Assembly (NCBI GenBank): GCA_963422595.1
Contig: OY730298.1
Coordinates: 1,612,001-1,676,000, forward strand
DNA from: G963422595 sp963422595
GTDB taxonomy: Bacteria; Pseudomonadota; Gammaproteobacteria; UBA4575
DNA length: 64,000 nt
Reading direction: 5' to 3'
The translations under genes and the position numbers were made by a program. The notes beneath the pieces were generated by a model. It was given only the letters and a program-made list of their open reading frames with translations. It did not search any database and was not told the origin of the DNA. Below are positions 8,597 to 17,599 of the stretch, piece after piece. Position 1 is the first letter of the stretch. Every line of letters begins with the position of its first letter.

Positions 8597-9454
8597 TTAG
8601 TGTCCTTCACGTGATATACGTTCCAGTCGTTGTTGTGCAAGACTCGCTACAGATGAATTAGGGAATTGCGCGCGTAATCGGATAAGTTCTGTTCGAGCTT
8701 CTTCATATTGTCCTAATTCGTAATGCGTGAACCCAAGTTTAAGTTTTGCATCCGCCACTTTGGAACTCGCAGGGTATGTATCAACCACCTTTGAAAATTC
8801 TGCTAATGCTTGCGGATAGTGCTTGGATACATAATGCGCCTCCGCAAGCCAATATTGGGCATTCGCGGCATATTTACTACCTGGGTAAGTCTGCAAAAAA
8901 GACCTGAATGCAACAATGGCATCGTTGTATTTACCCTGTTTCAATAGAGCGAACGCATTTTTATAGTCTCGTGCGACATCACTCGATACTGTGGTTGGTA
9001 ATGTGATGATCGAAGTCTTTGCCACTTGTGAAGAAGTTGAAACTGTTGGCGTTATCGTCTGAACGTCTGAGCTTTGAGTAACTTCCCTATCTTGTATAAC
9101 CCCAACCCCGGTGTCGGCTACGAAATTTCCATCACTGGCGGCACCCTGAACATCAGATGAAGATTGTGGCCGACGTTCAAGACCTGAATATTGTTCGCGC
9201 CGTTGTGATTTAAGCACGTTTAATTCATGCGCAAGTTGTTCATTTTTGCCGCGTAGTTCTTGTACTTCGCGTTGTAAAACCTGTATCCGTCTTGCCATGC
9301 TCAACAGGGCCTGATTGTCTAAAACGCGTTCGATACGTTGTATTCTGGCGTTTAACGCGTCGATTTTTGCCTGCGTGGCTTCATCCGCAAATACAATCGT
9401 TGATACCAGCATTAGTGTAACTGCCGCTAACAGCTTAATTAAACGTAAACTCAC
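8597..9454 (-). CDS. cpoB: Cell division coordinator CpoB (YbgF)
   Basis: Periplasmic TolA partner that coordinates outer-membrane constriction with septal peptidoglycan synthesis. The 285-residue protein has a signal peptide (cleavage near VFA-DEA), an N-terminal coiled coil (residues 24-85, trimerisation), a Ser/Thr-rich linker, and C-terminal TPR repeats (from about residue 165: AFALLKQGKYNDAIVAFRSF, then AQYWLAEAHY and LKLGFTHYELGQY). It closes the tol-pal cluster in the usual position after pal. Confidence 0.94.
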   Translation of the reverse strand: MSLRLIKLLAAVTLMLVSTIVFADEATQAKIDALNARIQRIERVLDNQALLSMARRIQVLQREVQELRGKNEQLAHELNVLKSQRREQYSGLERRPQSSSDVQGAASDGNFVADTGVGVIQDREVTQSSDVQTITPTVSTSSQVAKTSIITLPTTVSSDVARDYKNAFALLKQGKYNDAIVAFRSFLQTYPGSKYAANAQYWLAEAHYVSKHYPQALAEFSKVVDTYPASSKVADAKLKLGFTHYELGQYEEARTELIRLRAQFPNSSVASLAQQRLERISREGH

Positions 9455-9493
9455 CCTTAAAATACCTTTTCTCTATGGTCTAAAATTTACCAA

Positions 9494-10012
9494 TTAATAA
9501 ACTAATTCCACTCTTCTGTTTTGTTGCCAGAATTCTTCGTCAGAACCCATAACCACAGGCCTTTCTTCGCCATAACTTACGATATCGAGTTGATCACTAC
9601 TTACTCCCTGCAATAAAATCAAGTCCCGTATAGCTTGTGCACGACGTTCGCCCAGAGCTAAATTGTATTCACGGGTACCACGCTCATCCGCATGCCCCTC
9701 TAAACGCATTTGCATTGTAGGGTCAGCAATTAAAGATTCTGCCGCCGCCATGATCAATGGCATGGATTCATCCCGCACTTCAGCACTGTCGTAAGCGAAA
9801 TAAATGACATTATCATGACCTAGTGTACTTACTGACAGGGCCCCTTCATCTTCAAGACCAGTTGTCTCTGAACGCTCATCCACCACGACATTACTTTTAT
9901 ACTCATCACTTATTACATCAGCAGGCATTTCTTTAGTAGTGGTAGTGGTAATACACGCGCCAAGCATTAAAGACAAACTGATAACCAAAATATAAAAAAT
10001 TTGTTTCACCAT
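9494..10012 (-). CDS. pal: Peptidoglycan-associated lipoprotein Pal
   Basis: Outer-membrane lipoprotein that anchors the envelope to peptidoglycan and binds TolB. Start chosen at ATG 10012 (MVKQIFYIL), with AGGAGA nine bases upstream; this gives a normal lipoprotein signal with lipobox LMLGAC, and the mature Cys begins CITTTTTK. An OmpA-like domain follows (FAYDSAEV, then LEGHADERGTREYNLALGER, then VVSYGEERP-like and QNRRVELVY), including the Asp and Arg that bind diaminopimelate. Predicted length 172 residues, normal for Pal. Confidence 0.96.
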   Translation of the reverse strand: MVKQIFYILVISLSLMLGACITTTTTKEMPADVISDEYKSNVVVDERSETTGLEDEGALSVSTLGHDNVIYFAYDSAEVRDESMPLIMAAAESLIADPTMQMRLEGHADERGTREYNLALGERRAQAIRDLILLQGVSSDQLDIVSYGEERPVVMGSDEEFWQQNRRVELVY

Positions 10013-10045
10013 AACCCATTGTCTCCTCTGTCTAACCATCAACAA

Positions 10046-11344
10046 TCAATAACGAAACGGCGACCATATGGGTTCGCGTACGTCACCGTTAATTAATCGT
10101 AGCCTTTGTTTTACTCTTCCGTCTATACTGACCGCAGCCAATACACCGCGGCCTTGTTCCGCGGCCGCATAGATAATCATGCTTCCATTAGGCGCGTAAC
10201 TGGGGCCTTCGTCTAACCTGCCATTGGTAATGACACGCATTGATTTATCGCGCATGTCCATGATCGCAATGCGAAAGCCATTACCATTATTATGCACTAA
10301 AGCAAGAAAACTACCGTCTGGTGAGACGTCTGGGGCTGCATTATAATTACCATCAAAGGTAACACGACTCGCTCTACCACCATACACAGATACTTTGTAT
10401 ATTTGAGGAGTACCACTGCGATCCGAAGTAAACAATAAAGATTTACCGTCTGGCATCCAACAGGGTTCCGTATCAATCGAAGAACCACCCGTAAGAAATT
10501 TTACCTTACGTGTTTTCATATCCATAAGATAGATATCCGGACTACCATTTACTGACAAGGTAAGCGCAAGATATCGGCCATCCGGAGACCACGTTGGGGC
10601 ACTGTTGATTCCGGGCCGCGCCGAAATTCTGGAACGAGTGCCCCGAACAATATCCTGAACGTAAACAGCAGAATTATCACTTTCAAATGACACATAGGCT
10701 AAGCGCGTACCATCTGGGGACCAAGCCGGTGACATCAACTGTTTATCAGACGAAAAAACAGTTCTGGCATTGTGCCCATCAGCATCGGCAATTTGTAGAA
10801 TATATTTTTGATTTTCCGTGTTTTTGTTAATCGTGCTGATATAAGCAATGCGTGTACTAAAAGCACCGCGAATACCAATAAGCTTCTCAAACACAAGGTC
10901 ACTAATTTTGTGTCCCACCTTACGCATGTCTTTACTGCTCGCGGGGATAGTATTACCTATTAACCTCTTTTTTCTTATCAAATCAAATAATTGAAACTCT
11001 ATCTGATATTGATCTTCTCCCGCTTTGATAATTTTACCAAGCAATAAATTCTCTACCCCGTTATTACGCCATGCGTTAAAATTTAACTTTGATGAATCAG
11101 TAATAATCTGTGGAAAGCGTTGTGTCTCTAGTACATCGAAATAACCACTGCGTCGTAAATCACTTCTAATAACGTTTTCTATGGCTCCAGGTGCGGTATA
11201 AATGTCGCCTGTGAACGCAACAACAGCGATTGGCAACGCGCTTTCAACGCCTTGAGTAATTTCAATCTCTAATAACGCATGCGCGGCTTGTCCGATAAAA
11301 AAAAGCACAATAAAATTTATTATTATCTTCAACAAGTTCTTCAT
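10046..11344 (-). CDS. tolB: Tol-Pal system beta-propeller protein TolB
   Basis: Periplasmic protein linking TolA to Pal. It has 432 residues with a signal peptide (cleavage near AHA-LLE), an N-terminal domain with RSDLRRSGYFDV, and a six-bladed propeller shown by repeated WSPDG/SPDG motifs (LMSPAWSPDGTRLAYVS, TWSPDGRYLA, WMPDGKSLLFTSDRSG). The start overlaps the tolA stop by one base (TAATG), so translation is coupled. Confidence 0.97.
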   Translation of the reverse strand: MKNLLKIIINFIVLFFIGQAAHALLEIEITQGVESALPIAVVAFTGDIYTAPGAIENVIRSDLRRSGYFDVLETQRFPQIITDSSKLNFNAWRNNGVENLLLGKIIKAGEDQYQIEFQLFDLIRKKRLIGNTIPASSKDMRKVGHKISDLVFEKLIGIRGAFSTRIAYISTINKNTENQKYILQIADADGHNARTVFSSDKQLMSPAWSPDGTRLAYVSFESDNSAVYVQDIVRGTRSRISARPGINSAPTWSPDGRYLALTLSVNGSPDIYLMDMKTRKVKFLTGGSSIDTEPCWMPDGKSLLFTSDRSGTPQIYKVSVYGGRASRVTFDGNYNAAPDVSPDGSFLALVHNNGNGFRIAIMDMRDKSMRVITNGRLDEGPSYAPNGSMIIYAAAEQGRGVLAAVSIDGRVKQRLRLINGDVREPIWSPFRY

Positions 11345-12219
11345 TAGATTTTCGGAATGAATTTAAAACGCAACTCCCGGTCAAATAATTCTGGTAATGG
11401 CGGCGACGGTAAAGGATCTGATTTCCATACCGCTTCTTCTACCGAACGACGAAAAGTTTCGTCTCCAGTACATTCTTCGATGACTACATTTTCTACATAC
11501 CCCCCTGGTGCTTGCCTGACAAAAACTTTACACCAGGAATTAGGTTGATCATTTACGGGTTTACGCCAACGACTTTGTATCCTGCTGCGAATCGCATCCC
11601 GATATTGAGCGATTAATCTACTCATTGCTCGTGATTTAGCCACTCGTTGAGCTTCTAGTTCTACTGCTTTTAACTCGGCTTCTTCCTGCTCTAAAATTTT
11701 TGCTAAACGTTGTTGTTCAGCCAACTTTTCCTGCTCTTTGCGTTTTTTCTCGTCCGCTATTTGTTTGATTTTTGCCTCTTCGGCTTTTCTTTTCGCTGCT
11801 TCTATCACTCGCTTTTTCTCAAGCGCGGCTCGCTTTTCAGCTTCCCTGGCCATCTTGCGTTCCAATTTCGCCCTTTGCTGAGCTTCCTGAACTTTCTTTT
11901 TTTCGGCCGCAAGCTCCATCTTAAGCTTCTTTTGTTCTTCCTGGTATTTTAACTTCTCCTGTTTAAGGCGTTCCTGTTCGGCCAGCTTTCTTTGTCGCTC
12001 TAACTCCTCACGCTTCCTCTCTGCTTCCCTGCGCCGACTTTCTTCAGCAAGCTTTGCAGAGCTGATGACCTCCGCCCTGACTGTCTTAACTGTTGTCTCA
12101 GGCTTTAGCGGCTGTTCACGCTTTATTTGATAACCGACTACAAATAACATGACCGCAATTACGTGAATGATGATCGCAATCGTAGCCGACATCAGTAAAT
12201 GTCGCTTGAGGTTTGCCAT
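11344..12219 (-). CDS. tolA: Tol-Pal energy-transducing protein TolA
   Basis: Inner-membrane protein that spans the periplasm. The 291-residue protein has one N-terminal membrane helix (residues 9-29), a long charged coiled coil rich in Lys, Glu, Ala and Arg (about 50-205), and a small C-terminal domain (RSRIQSRWRKPVND..., two Cys in SWCKVFV and IEECTGD, ending PPLPELFDRELRFKFIP). It is shorter than E. coli TolA because the coiled coil is shorter. It lies six bases after tolR. Confidence 0.95.
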   Translation of the reverse strand: MANLKRHLLMSATIAIIIHVIAVMLFVVGYQIKREQPLKPETTVKTVRAEVISSAKLAEESRRREAERKREELERQRKLAEQERLKQEKLKYQEEQKKLKMELAAEKKKVQEAQQRAKLERKMAREAEKRAALEKKRVIEAAKRKAEEAKIKQIADEKKRKEQEKLAEQQRLAKILEQEEAELKAVELEAQRVAKSRAMSRLIAQYRDAIRSRIQSRWRKPVNDQPNSWCKVFVRQAPGGYVENVVIEECTGDETFRRSVEEAVWKSDPLPSPPLPELFDRELRFKFIPKI

Positions 12220-12225
12220 GATTCG

Positions 12226-12672
12226 CTAGTTTTCAAATTCTTCTGCGACGGGGTTCGTAATCAGCCCTATATTTTCAGCGCCCGCATCCTGAAGCATAAC
12301 CATCACTTCAATGATTCGACCATAGTCAACGTCTTTATCCCCGCGCATATAGATAGGATGATCCTGCCCATTAGATAGAATTTTTCTAATTTGGTTTCTA
12401 AATTGATCATTGGGTATAGGATTTTTACGCGAATCTGTTTTATTGATAAATATCTGCCCTGCCTGATTAACTGAAATGATCAGAGGCCGCTGATTTTCTA
12501 CAGTTTTCTCAAGTGGCTTTGCTGGAGCACTGGGTAACTTCACCTCTACACCCTGATGAAATAAAGGTGCTGTTATCATAAATATCACCAGTAGCACGAG
12601 GGTGATATCAACATATGGGACAATGTTGATCTCAGACATGCGTTTGTGCTGGCGAACTCCTGTATAAGCCAT
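12226..12672 (-). CDS. tolR: Tol-Pal proton-channel subunit TolR
   Basis: ExbD/TolR-family protein of 148 residues. One membrane helix includes the proton-pathway Asp in IVPYVDITLVLLVIFMI, followed by FHQGVEVKLPSA and a periplasmic dimerisation domain with VMVMLQDAGAENIGLIT. It works with TolQ to energise TolA. A 156-base spacer with a hairpin separates it from tolQ, longer than usual. Confidence 0.96.
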   Translation of the reverse strand: MAYTGVRQHKRMSEINIVPYVDITLVLLVIFMITAPLFHQGVEVKLPSAPAKPLEKTVENQRPLIISVNQAGQIFINKTDSRKNPIPNDQFRNQIRKILSNGQDHPIYMRGDKDVDYGRIIEVMVMLQDAGAENIGLITNPVAEEFEN

Positions 12673-12763
12673 GATTTAACCGGTATATCGTACAGAATCG
12701 CTTTTAATCAACGAAATTTGCCTGACTAAACAAATAATATATAAAACTTCATGGGGTATGGCT

Positions 12764-12781
12764 GGTACTTTACTTAGTACC
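12764..12781 (-). terminator. Hairpin in the tolQ-tolR spacer
   Basis: Arms GGTACT and AGTACC pair perfectly over six bases around a six-base loop. No T-run follows, so it is more likely a processing or attenuation stem than a terminator. Confidence 0.35.
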
Positions 12782-12828
12782 GTCTAATTTTCAACTGACA
12801 TACTCTGATCTCCCGCACAACATATAAA

Positions 12829-13533
12829 CTAGGCTGTATCCTGCTTCCGTGTTTCCGTATCTTTGGTTAACGCTTGTCTTTGTAATAGAGCCGTAAATTC
12901 TTCTACAAAATTGTCAAAGCGAATGACCAGGCGTTCTACATCTGTGGAATAGCGGTTGTATGCAATCACAGCAGGTATCGCCGCAAACAATCCCATTGCG
13001 GTGGCAATCAGAGCTTCGGCAATTCCTGGTGCCACCGCAGAGAGAGTGGCCTGTTGAACATCACTCAAAGCTCTAAATGCATTCATAATTCCCCAGACTG
13101 TTCCAAACAGCCCGATATAGGGGGCCGTAGAACCCACCGTGGCGAGAAAAGAAAGATAATGTTCCAACACTTCCACTTCACGCGACAAAGCAACCTTCAT
13201 AGAGCGCAACGCAGTATCTGCGATGGCAACTGGCGAGACTCTATGCTGTCTATATAAGCGTATATACTCTTTAAATCCTGCAACGAAGATATGCTCCATG
13301 CCCGCGGTATGCCTTTTCAACCTTACTTTTTCATACAGAGACGCCAAGTCCGTACCAGACCAAAATTTGTCTTCAAACTTGTCTGCCGCGTCGCGCACGT
13401 CTCTAATAACTCTCCATTTGCTTACAATCATAGTCCAGGAGATAATGGACGCGATCAGTAGTAACAACATTACTAACTGCACCAGCAAGCTCGCGTTGCT
13501 GATTAAGCCTAAAATACTTGTATCAACACGCAC
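12829..13533 (-). CDS. tolQ: Tol-Pal proton-channel subunit TolQ
   Basis: ExbB/TolQ-family inner-membrane protein of 234 residues with three membrane segments (about 12-36, 135-158, 172-195). The family block FLATVGSTAPYIGLFGTVWG precedes PGIAEALIATAMGLFAAIPA, which lines the proton pore with TolR. The start is GTG at 13533, with GGGAG upstream inside the ybgC 3' end; the two genes overlap by 11 bases. Confidence 0.96.
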   Translation of the reverse strand: MRVDTSILGLISNASLLVQLVMLLLLIASIISWTMIVSKWRVIRDVRDAADKFEDKFWSGTDLASLYEKVRLKRHTAGMEHIFVAGFKEYIRLYRQHRVSPVAIADTALRSMKVALSREVEVLEHYLSFLATVGSTAPYIGLFGTVWGIMNAFRALSDVQQATLSAVAPGIAEALIATAMGLFAAIPAVIAYNRYSTDVERLVIRFDNFVEEFTALLQRQALTKDTETRKQDTA

Positions 13534-13936
13534 CCTTTATCTCCCTGAATAAATTTTCCGGAATGGATTGAGGCAAAAAATCACTGGCGCGCAAACATAC
13601 GACGTTCACTTCCCCGGTAGCAAGTATACGTGTATTTTCACTCTGCCTTATGATGGTTTGCCTAAATGAGATACTGGCAGATTTTAACGTAACAGGCTCA
13701 ACCGTAATGTTTAATGAGTCATTAAACCTTGCGGGTTGTTTATACTTTATGTTCACAGATCGCACTGCAAATAATACATTCATATCTTGTGCTAATTCCC
13801 TTTGTTCAAGCCCCAGTGAACGTAACCACTCGGTCCGCGCACGTTCCATAAATTTCAGATAATTCGCATAGTACACTACACCTCCGGCATCGGTATCTTC
13901 GTAATACACGCGTACGTGCCAAACATAAGGGTTCAC
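13523..13936 (-). CDS. ybgC: Acyl-CoA thioesterase YbgC (Tol-Pal-associated)
   Basis: Hotdog-fold thioesterase acting on acyl-CoA or acyl-ACP, conserved at the head of tol-pal operons. The active-site motif YYEDTDAGGVVYYANYLKFMERARTEW-type sequence is present; the Asp of EDTDAGG is catalytic. The start is uncertain: GTG at 13936 (VNPYVWHVRVYYED) is preferred because the longer frame from 14002 would overlap ruvB by about 40 bases and adds unrelated residues. No strong ribosome site is visible. Predicted length 137 residues. Confidence 0.9.
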   Translation of the reverse strand: MNPYVWHVRVYYEDTDAGGVVYYANYLKFMERARTEWLRSLGLEQRELAQDMNVLFAVRSVNIKYKQPARFNDSLNITVEPVTLKSASISFRQTIIRQSENTRILATGEVNVVCLRASDFLPQSIPENLFREIKGAC

Positions 13937-13961
13937 TTGTAAACGTAACCGACTGAATTTA

Positions 13962-15035
13962 TTACTGCGTGGCCTCCGAGAACAAATCCGAACCTGAATC
14001 ACTTTCCTGTGGCTGGTTTACGTTGTGACGGGGAACGTTAATTCCAAAATGTTGGTAAGCGTGACTGGTTGCCACACGTCCGCGCGGGGTACGCATCATA
14101 AACCCTTTTATAATGAGGTATGGCTCAATTACATCTTCGATAGTGCCACGATCTTCTCCAATCGCTGCCGCAAGAGTATCAACTCCAACCGGCCCACCGC
14201 CAAATTTTTCAATCATTGTAAGCAATAAACGCCGATCCATATTATCAAAACCATGCTCGTCAACACTTAACATATCTAAAGCTGAATTGGCATTTTCACA
14301 AGTAATCACGCCGTTAGACTTAACTTGCGCATAGTCACGTACACGCCTTAATAAGCGATTGGCAATTCTGGGCGTACCGCGTGAGCGCTGTGCAATCTGT
14401 TCGGCTCCTTTTACGTCAACCTGAACACCAAGTATCTTCGCCGAACGACACACTATAGCTGACAATTCTTCACTTGTATAAAACCCTAGACGTTGCACGA
14501 TTCCAAAACGATCTCGCAGGGGTGAAGTGAGTAACCCAGCTCTTGTTGTCGCACCTACCAAAGTAAATGGTGGCAAATCCAGTTTAATCGATCTTGCTGC
14601 TGGCCCCTCACCAATCATGATATCAAGCTGAAAATCTTCCATCGCCGGATATAACACTTCTTCCACAATAGGACTAAGACGATGGATTTCATCTACAAAC
14701 AACACGTCGTTGGGCTCAAGATTGGTCAGAATTGCAGCTAAATCTCCAGGACGCTCTAATACTGGACCAGAGGTATGACGTAAATTAACTTGCATTTCAT
14801 TGGCTACGATACGGGACAGGGTAGTTTTACCGAGTCCTGGAGGGCCAAATATCAATACATGGTCTAAAACTTCCCGACGCTGTTTTGCAGCAGAGATAAA
14901 AATGCCCATTTGCTCACGTACCTCTGTTTGCCCTATATACTCACTAAGACTGTGTGGTCGAATGGTATTCTCGGCAAGTACCTCGCTTTTTTCTGCATGT
15001 GTGTCAATGATACGGGAAGTTTCTGCTTTGGACAT
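13962..15035 (-). CDS. ruvB: Holliday junction branch migration helicase RuvB
   Basis: AAA+ motor that moves Holliday junctions with RuvA. The 357-residue protein has Walker A (GPPGLGKTT), Walker B (LFVDEIHRLSP), sensor 1 (VGATTRAGLL), the Arg finger in SPLRDRFGI, and a C-terminal winged helix (GFMMRTPRGRVAT). Gene order ruvC-ruvA-ruvB is as in E. coli. The sequence is slightly extended at the C-terminus (DSGSDLFSEATQ). Confidence 0.97.
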   Translation of the reverse strand: MSKAETSRIIDTHAEKSEVLAENTIRPHSLSEYIGQTEVREQMGIFISAAKQRREVLDHVLIFGPPGLGKTTLSRIVANEMQVNLRHTSGPVLERPGDLAAILTNLEPNDVLFVDEIHRLSPIVEEVLYPAMEDFQLDIMIGEGPAARSIKLDLPPFTLVGATTRAGLLTSPLRDRFGIVQRLGFYTSEELSAIVCRSAKILGVQVDVKGAEQIAQRSRGTPRIANRLLRRVRDYAQVKSNGVITCENANSALDMLSVDEHGFDNMDRRLLLTMIEKFGGGPVGVDTLAAAIGEDRGTIEDVIEPYLIIKGFMMRTPRGRVATSHAYQHFGINVPRHNVNQPQESDSGSDLFSEATQ

Positions 15036-15060
15036 TGAATTTAACTTCCCGCCGAACGTA

Positions 15061-15660
15061 TTAAGACAAACCAGACTTTAATGCCAGACGAATGATATTT
15101 TCGCTATTTTGATTTCGCGCTTCGACTTTACTCACCATGCGACTTGCTTCGTTTGGCTTATAACCCAATGAGATAAGTGCCGATATTGCATCTTCAACCG
15201 GGTTTTGCTGGCGAAGGTTGTCATTTTTTCCATTGTTCGAAACAGTGGTAGTGGAAACTTTATCTAAGCGATCACGCATATCGATTATCAGTCGTTCGGC
15301 AGTTTTACGTCCTACACCGGGGAGTCGTACCAAAGCATCGGCATCAGCATTATGTACGCAACTTGTAAACGCGCGCATATCCATACCCGAGAGAATCGCT
15401 AACGCCATCTTTGCGCCTACACCATTTACTTTTAACAGATTCCGAAACAGGCTTCGATCCTGAACGTGCTTGAACGCATATAAAGTATGTGCGTCATCAC
15501 GTACCAGTAAGTGTGTATAAAGTGTGACGCTTTCGCCGCAATCCGGTAACTCATAGAACGTTGACATCGGAGCCTCTAACTCATAACCAACACCCTTCAC
15601 GTCAAGTAAGAGATACGGCGGTTGTTTGTCTATAATTTGTCCCTGCAAACGACCAATCAT
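15061..15660 (-). CDS. ruvA: Holliday junction DNA helicase subunit RuvA
   Basis: Four-way-junction-binding subunit, 199 residues. It begins MIGRLQGQIIDK (OB-fold), has two helix-hairpin-helix motifs (LLKVNGVGAKMALAILSG and LVRLPGVGRKTAERLIIDMRD), and a C-terminal RuvB-binding domain (AISALISLGYKPNEASRMVSKV). Its ATG overlaps the ruvC stop as ATGA, indicating coupled translation. Confidence 0.97.
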   Translation of the reverse strand: MIGRLQGQIIDKQPPYLLLDVKGVGYELEAPMSTFYELPDCGESVTLYTHLLVRDDAHTLYAFKHVQDRSLFRNLLKVNGVGAKMALAILSGMDMRAFTSCVHNADADALVRLPGVGRKTAERLIIDMRDRLDKVSTTTVSNNGKNDNLRQQNPVEDAISALISLGYKPNEASRMVSKVEARNQNSENIIRLALKSGLS

Positions 15661-16199
15661 GCATAACTCCTGATACCAGAGACTCGTTGACTACGCATTA
15701 ATGATGTATGCGCGTGACACAAAGATACGGCCAGGGCGTCTGCCTCATCTGCCTGCAATTTCCCGCGTAAAGCTAATAAGCACAGTACCATATGTTGAAC
15801 CTGTTCTTTGCTCGCGGCCCCATTGCCTACTATTGCCTGTTTAACCGAACGAGCACTGTATTCACGAATCGGGAGATGCGATTGCATTACTGCACTTATC
15901 GCTGCACCGCGTGCATGGCCAAGTTTGAGTGCCGATGAGGCATTACGTGAAATAAATACATCTTCAATTGCTACTTCATCCGGCTGATATTGTGCAATAA
16001 CTTCGGTCAACTTACGAAAAATTAAACCTAAACGTAAAGACATGCCCATATCACCTGTAGTGTTCATGGCCCGGATGTTGCCACTATGGACATAACGGCT
16101 GTGTCTGCCATTACTTTCAATGACACCGAAACCAGTAATTTGCAAGCCGGGATCAATGCCAAGTATTCGAACAGTCTTATCACTTTGAGTAATGGTCAT
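15657..16199 (-). CDS. ruvC: Crossover junction endodeoxyribonuclease RuvC
   Basis: Holliday junction resolvase, 180 residues. The RNase H-like fold is marked by RILGIDPGLQITGFGV (first acidic residue), EVAIEDVFISRNASSALKLG (Glu) and the C-terminal DEADALAVSLCHAH (two Asp). These form the catalytic acidic set. It lies 17 bases after yebC, as in many gammaproteobacteria. Confidence 0.97.
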   Translation of the reverse strand: MTITQSDKTVRILGIDPGLQITGFGVIESNGRHSRYVHSGNIRAMNTTGDMGMSLRLGLIFRKLTEVIAQYQPDEVAIEDVFISRNASSALKLGHARGAAISAVMQSHLPIREYSARSVKQAIVGNGAASKEQVQHMVLCLLALRGKLQADEADALAVSLCHAHTSLMRSQRVSGIRSYA

Positions 16200-16216
16200 T
16201 GGACGTTCTCAGACGC

Positions 16217-16966
16217 TCAGGCAACTGCCTCAAGCACTGAATCGGGTATATCAGCATTAGAATAAACATTCTGAACATCGTCCAATTTATCCAGCGCGTC
16301 CAATAATCGCAACATCGTTTCTCCATCTTTGTTCGATAAAAAAGTGGTGGTGGCAGCGCGCATCATGACCTCAGACTGTCGGGGCAACAAATTGGATGCT
16401 TCCAATGCCTCTTTTACTGCGAGAAACGCATCTGGCGTTACCAACACCTCAAGACTGCCATCATCACCATTAATCACGTCCTCCGCACCAAATTCCAATG
16501 CAACTTCCATTACTACGTCTTCATTTATCTCAGGTGGAAGTTGAATTACTCCAGTGCTGTAAAATAAATGAGCGACCGAGCCCGAAGTGCCTAAATTGCC
16601 ATTGTGCTTGGTAAACGCGTGGCGAATTTCCGCCACCGTGCGATTGCGATTGTCAGTCATGCAGTCCACTAAGACGGCCGCCCCACCAGGGCCATAGCCT
16701 TCATAACGCACTTCTTCGTAGTGCTTGCCATCAAGCTCACCCGCGCCACGCTTAATAGCACGATCAACGGTGTCTTTTGGCATGTTAGCGGAGAGTGCTT
16801 TATCTACGGCAAGACGCAAGCGCGCATTCGCATTCAAATCAGAACCTCCTCCCATGCGAGCGGCTACAGTAATTTCCCGAATTAATCTGGTGAACAACTT
16901 CCCGCGCTTGGCATCCTGCGCTTTTTTGCGATGCTGAATATTGGCCCACTTACTGTGACCAGCCAT
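16217..16966 (-). CDS. yebC: YebC/PmpR family protein
   Basis: A 249-residue member of the TACO1/YebC family. It starts MAGHSKWANIQHRKKAQDAK and has the GGSDLNANARLRLAVDKA and YEGYGPGGAAVLVDCMTDNRNRTVAEIRH blocks. The family was first described as transcription regulators; later work links YebC to translation of proline-rich stretches. Linkage to ruvC is conserved. The normal upstream neighbour nudB is displaced here by a four-kilobase cassette. Confidence 0.95.
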   Translation of the reverse strand: MAGHSKWANIQHRKKAQDAKRGKLFTRLIREITVAARMGGGSDLNANARLRLAVDKALSANMPKDTVDRAIKRGAGELDGKHYEEVRYEGYGPGGAAVLVDCMTDNRNRTVAEIRHAFTKHNGNLGTSGSVAHLFYSTGVIQLPPEINEDVVMEVALEFGAEDVINGDDGSLEVLVTPDAFLAVKEALEASNLLPRQSEVMMRAATTTFLSNKDGETMLRLLDALDKLDDVQNVYSNADIPDSVLEAVA

Positions 16967-17111
16967 TGAACCTCCTCTACTGGATCAACGGGGCTATTGT
17001 AACACTCCATCGGCAACGTGAGACGCCCTGATGTGAAAAACATACTAAAGAGGTTTCGACGTTATGCGAATCACTGCAACCACGTGCGACAAAAGCTATC
17101 GTATGCCGGGC

Positions 17112-17160
17112 TACTGCCGTCGCAAGCATGACGCAAGAGAAATGAGAAACGACGGCAATA
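17112..17160. repeat. Inverted repeat downstream of the I78 inhibitor gene
   Basis: Arms TACTGCCGTCG (17112-17122) and CGACGGCAATA (17150-17160) are complementary at 10 of 11 positions around a 27-base loop. On the minus strand it falls just after the inhibitor gene, so it may end that transcript, but there is no T-run. It also sits at the junction between yebC and the accessory cassette. Confidence 0.5.
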
Positions 17161-17181
17161 CTTCAGACCAGATTCAGGGCA

Positions 17182-17502
17182 TCAGCCGCATCTTACGTTG
17201 ACCACCTGTCCGTCAGTGTTGACGACGATGTTCAACCGTTCCACCCGGTAATCCTGCGTGATTAAACTATTCATGGAATAGATGCGTAGCGGCCTGGGCA
17301 GCTCGGTAACTTCAATATCAGTGATTGATCGCCCGATCATTTGCCTGTATTGCGTAGCCGCGCATACGCGCGTCTTTGGCTTGCCCACCATCATATCCAT
17401 ATGTTCTTCAGGCACGTCAGTGACCACGCAACCTCCGAGCAATACCCCTGACAGCATGGCTAATACATTTTTGCGGATCACTGTCTTTTCACCATGGCGC
17501 AT
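17182..17502 (-). CDS. I78-family peptidase inhibitor, predicted lipoprotein
   Basis: A 106-residue protein. The N-terminus has a basic start, a hydrophobic stretch and lipobox LLGGC (Cys near residue 25), so it is probably membrane-anchored in the periplasm. The mature part matches the I78 family: CAATQYRQMIGRSI, a Pro-Arg pair before IYS, then ITQDYRVERLNIVVN, DGQVVNV and a final RCG; the two Cys probably form a disulfide. Known I78 proteins inhibit serine proteases. It lies 97 bases after an S8 serine protease gene on the same strand, so it may protect the cell from that enzyme; this pairing is inferred. A GTG at 17481 is an alternative start. Confidence 0.8.
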   Translation of the reverse strand: MRHGEKTVIRKNVLAMLSGVLLGGCVVTDVPEEHMDMMVGKPKTRVCAATQYRQMIGRSITDIEVTELPRPLRIYSMNSLITQDYRVERLNIVVNTDGQVVNVRCG

Positions 17503-17599
17503 TCATTTTATCGCGCCCCATCTGCCATAGCTTCTCCTGAATGAAAAAGCCATGGCGTAAGCCTTCATCAGGCGGCCTTGATATACCAGGTTACATTCA

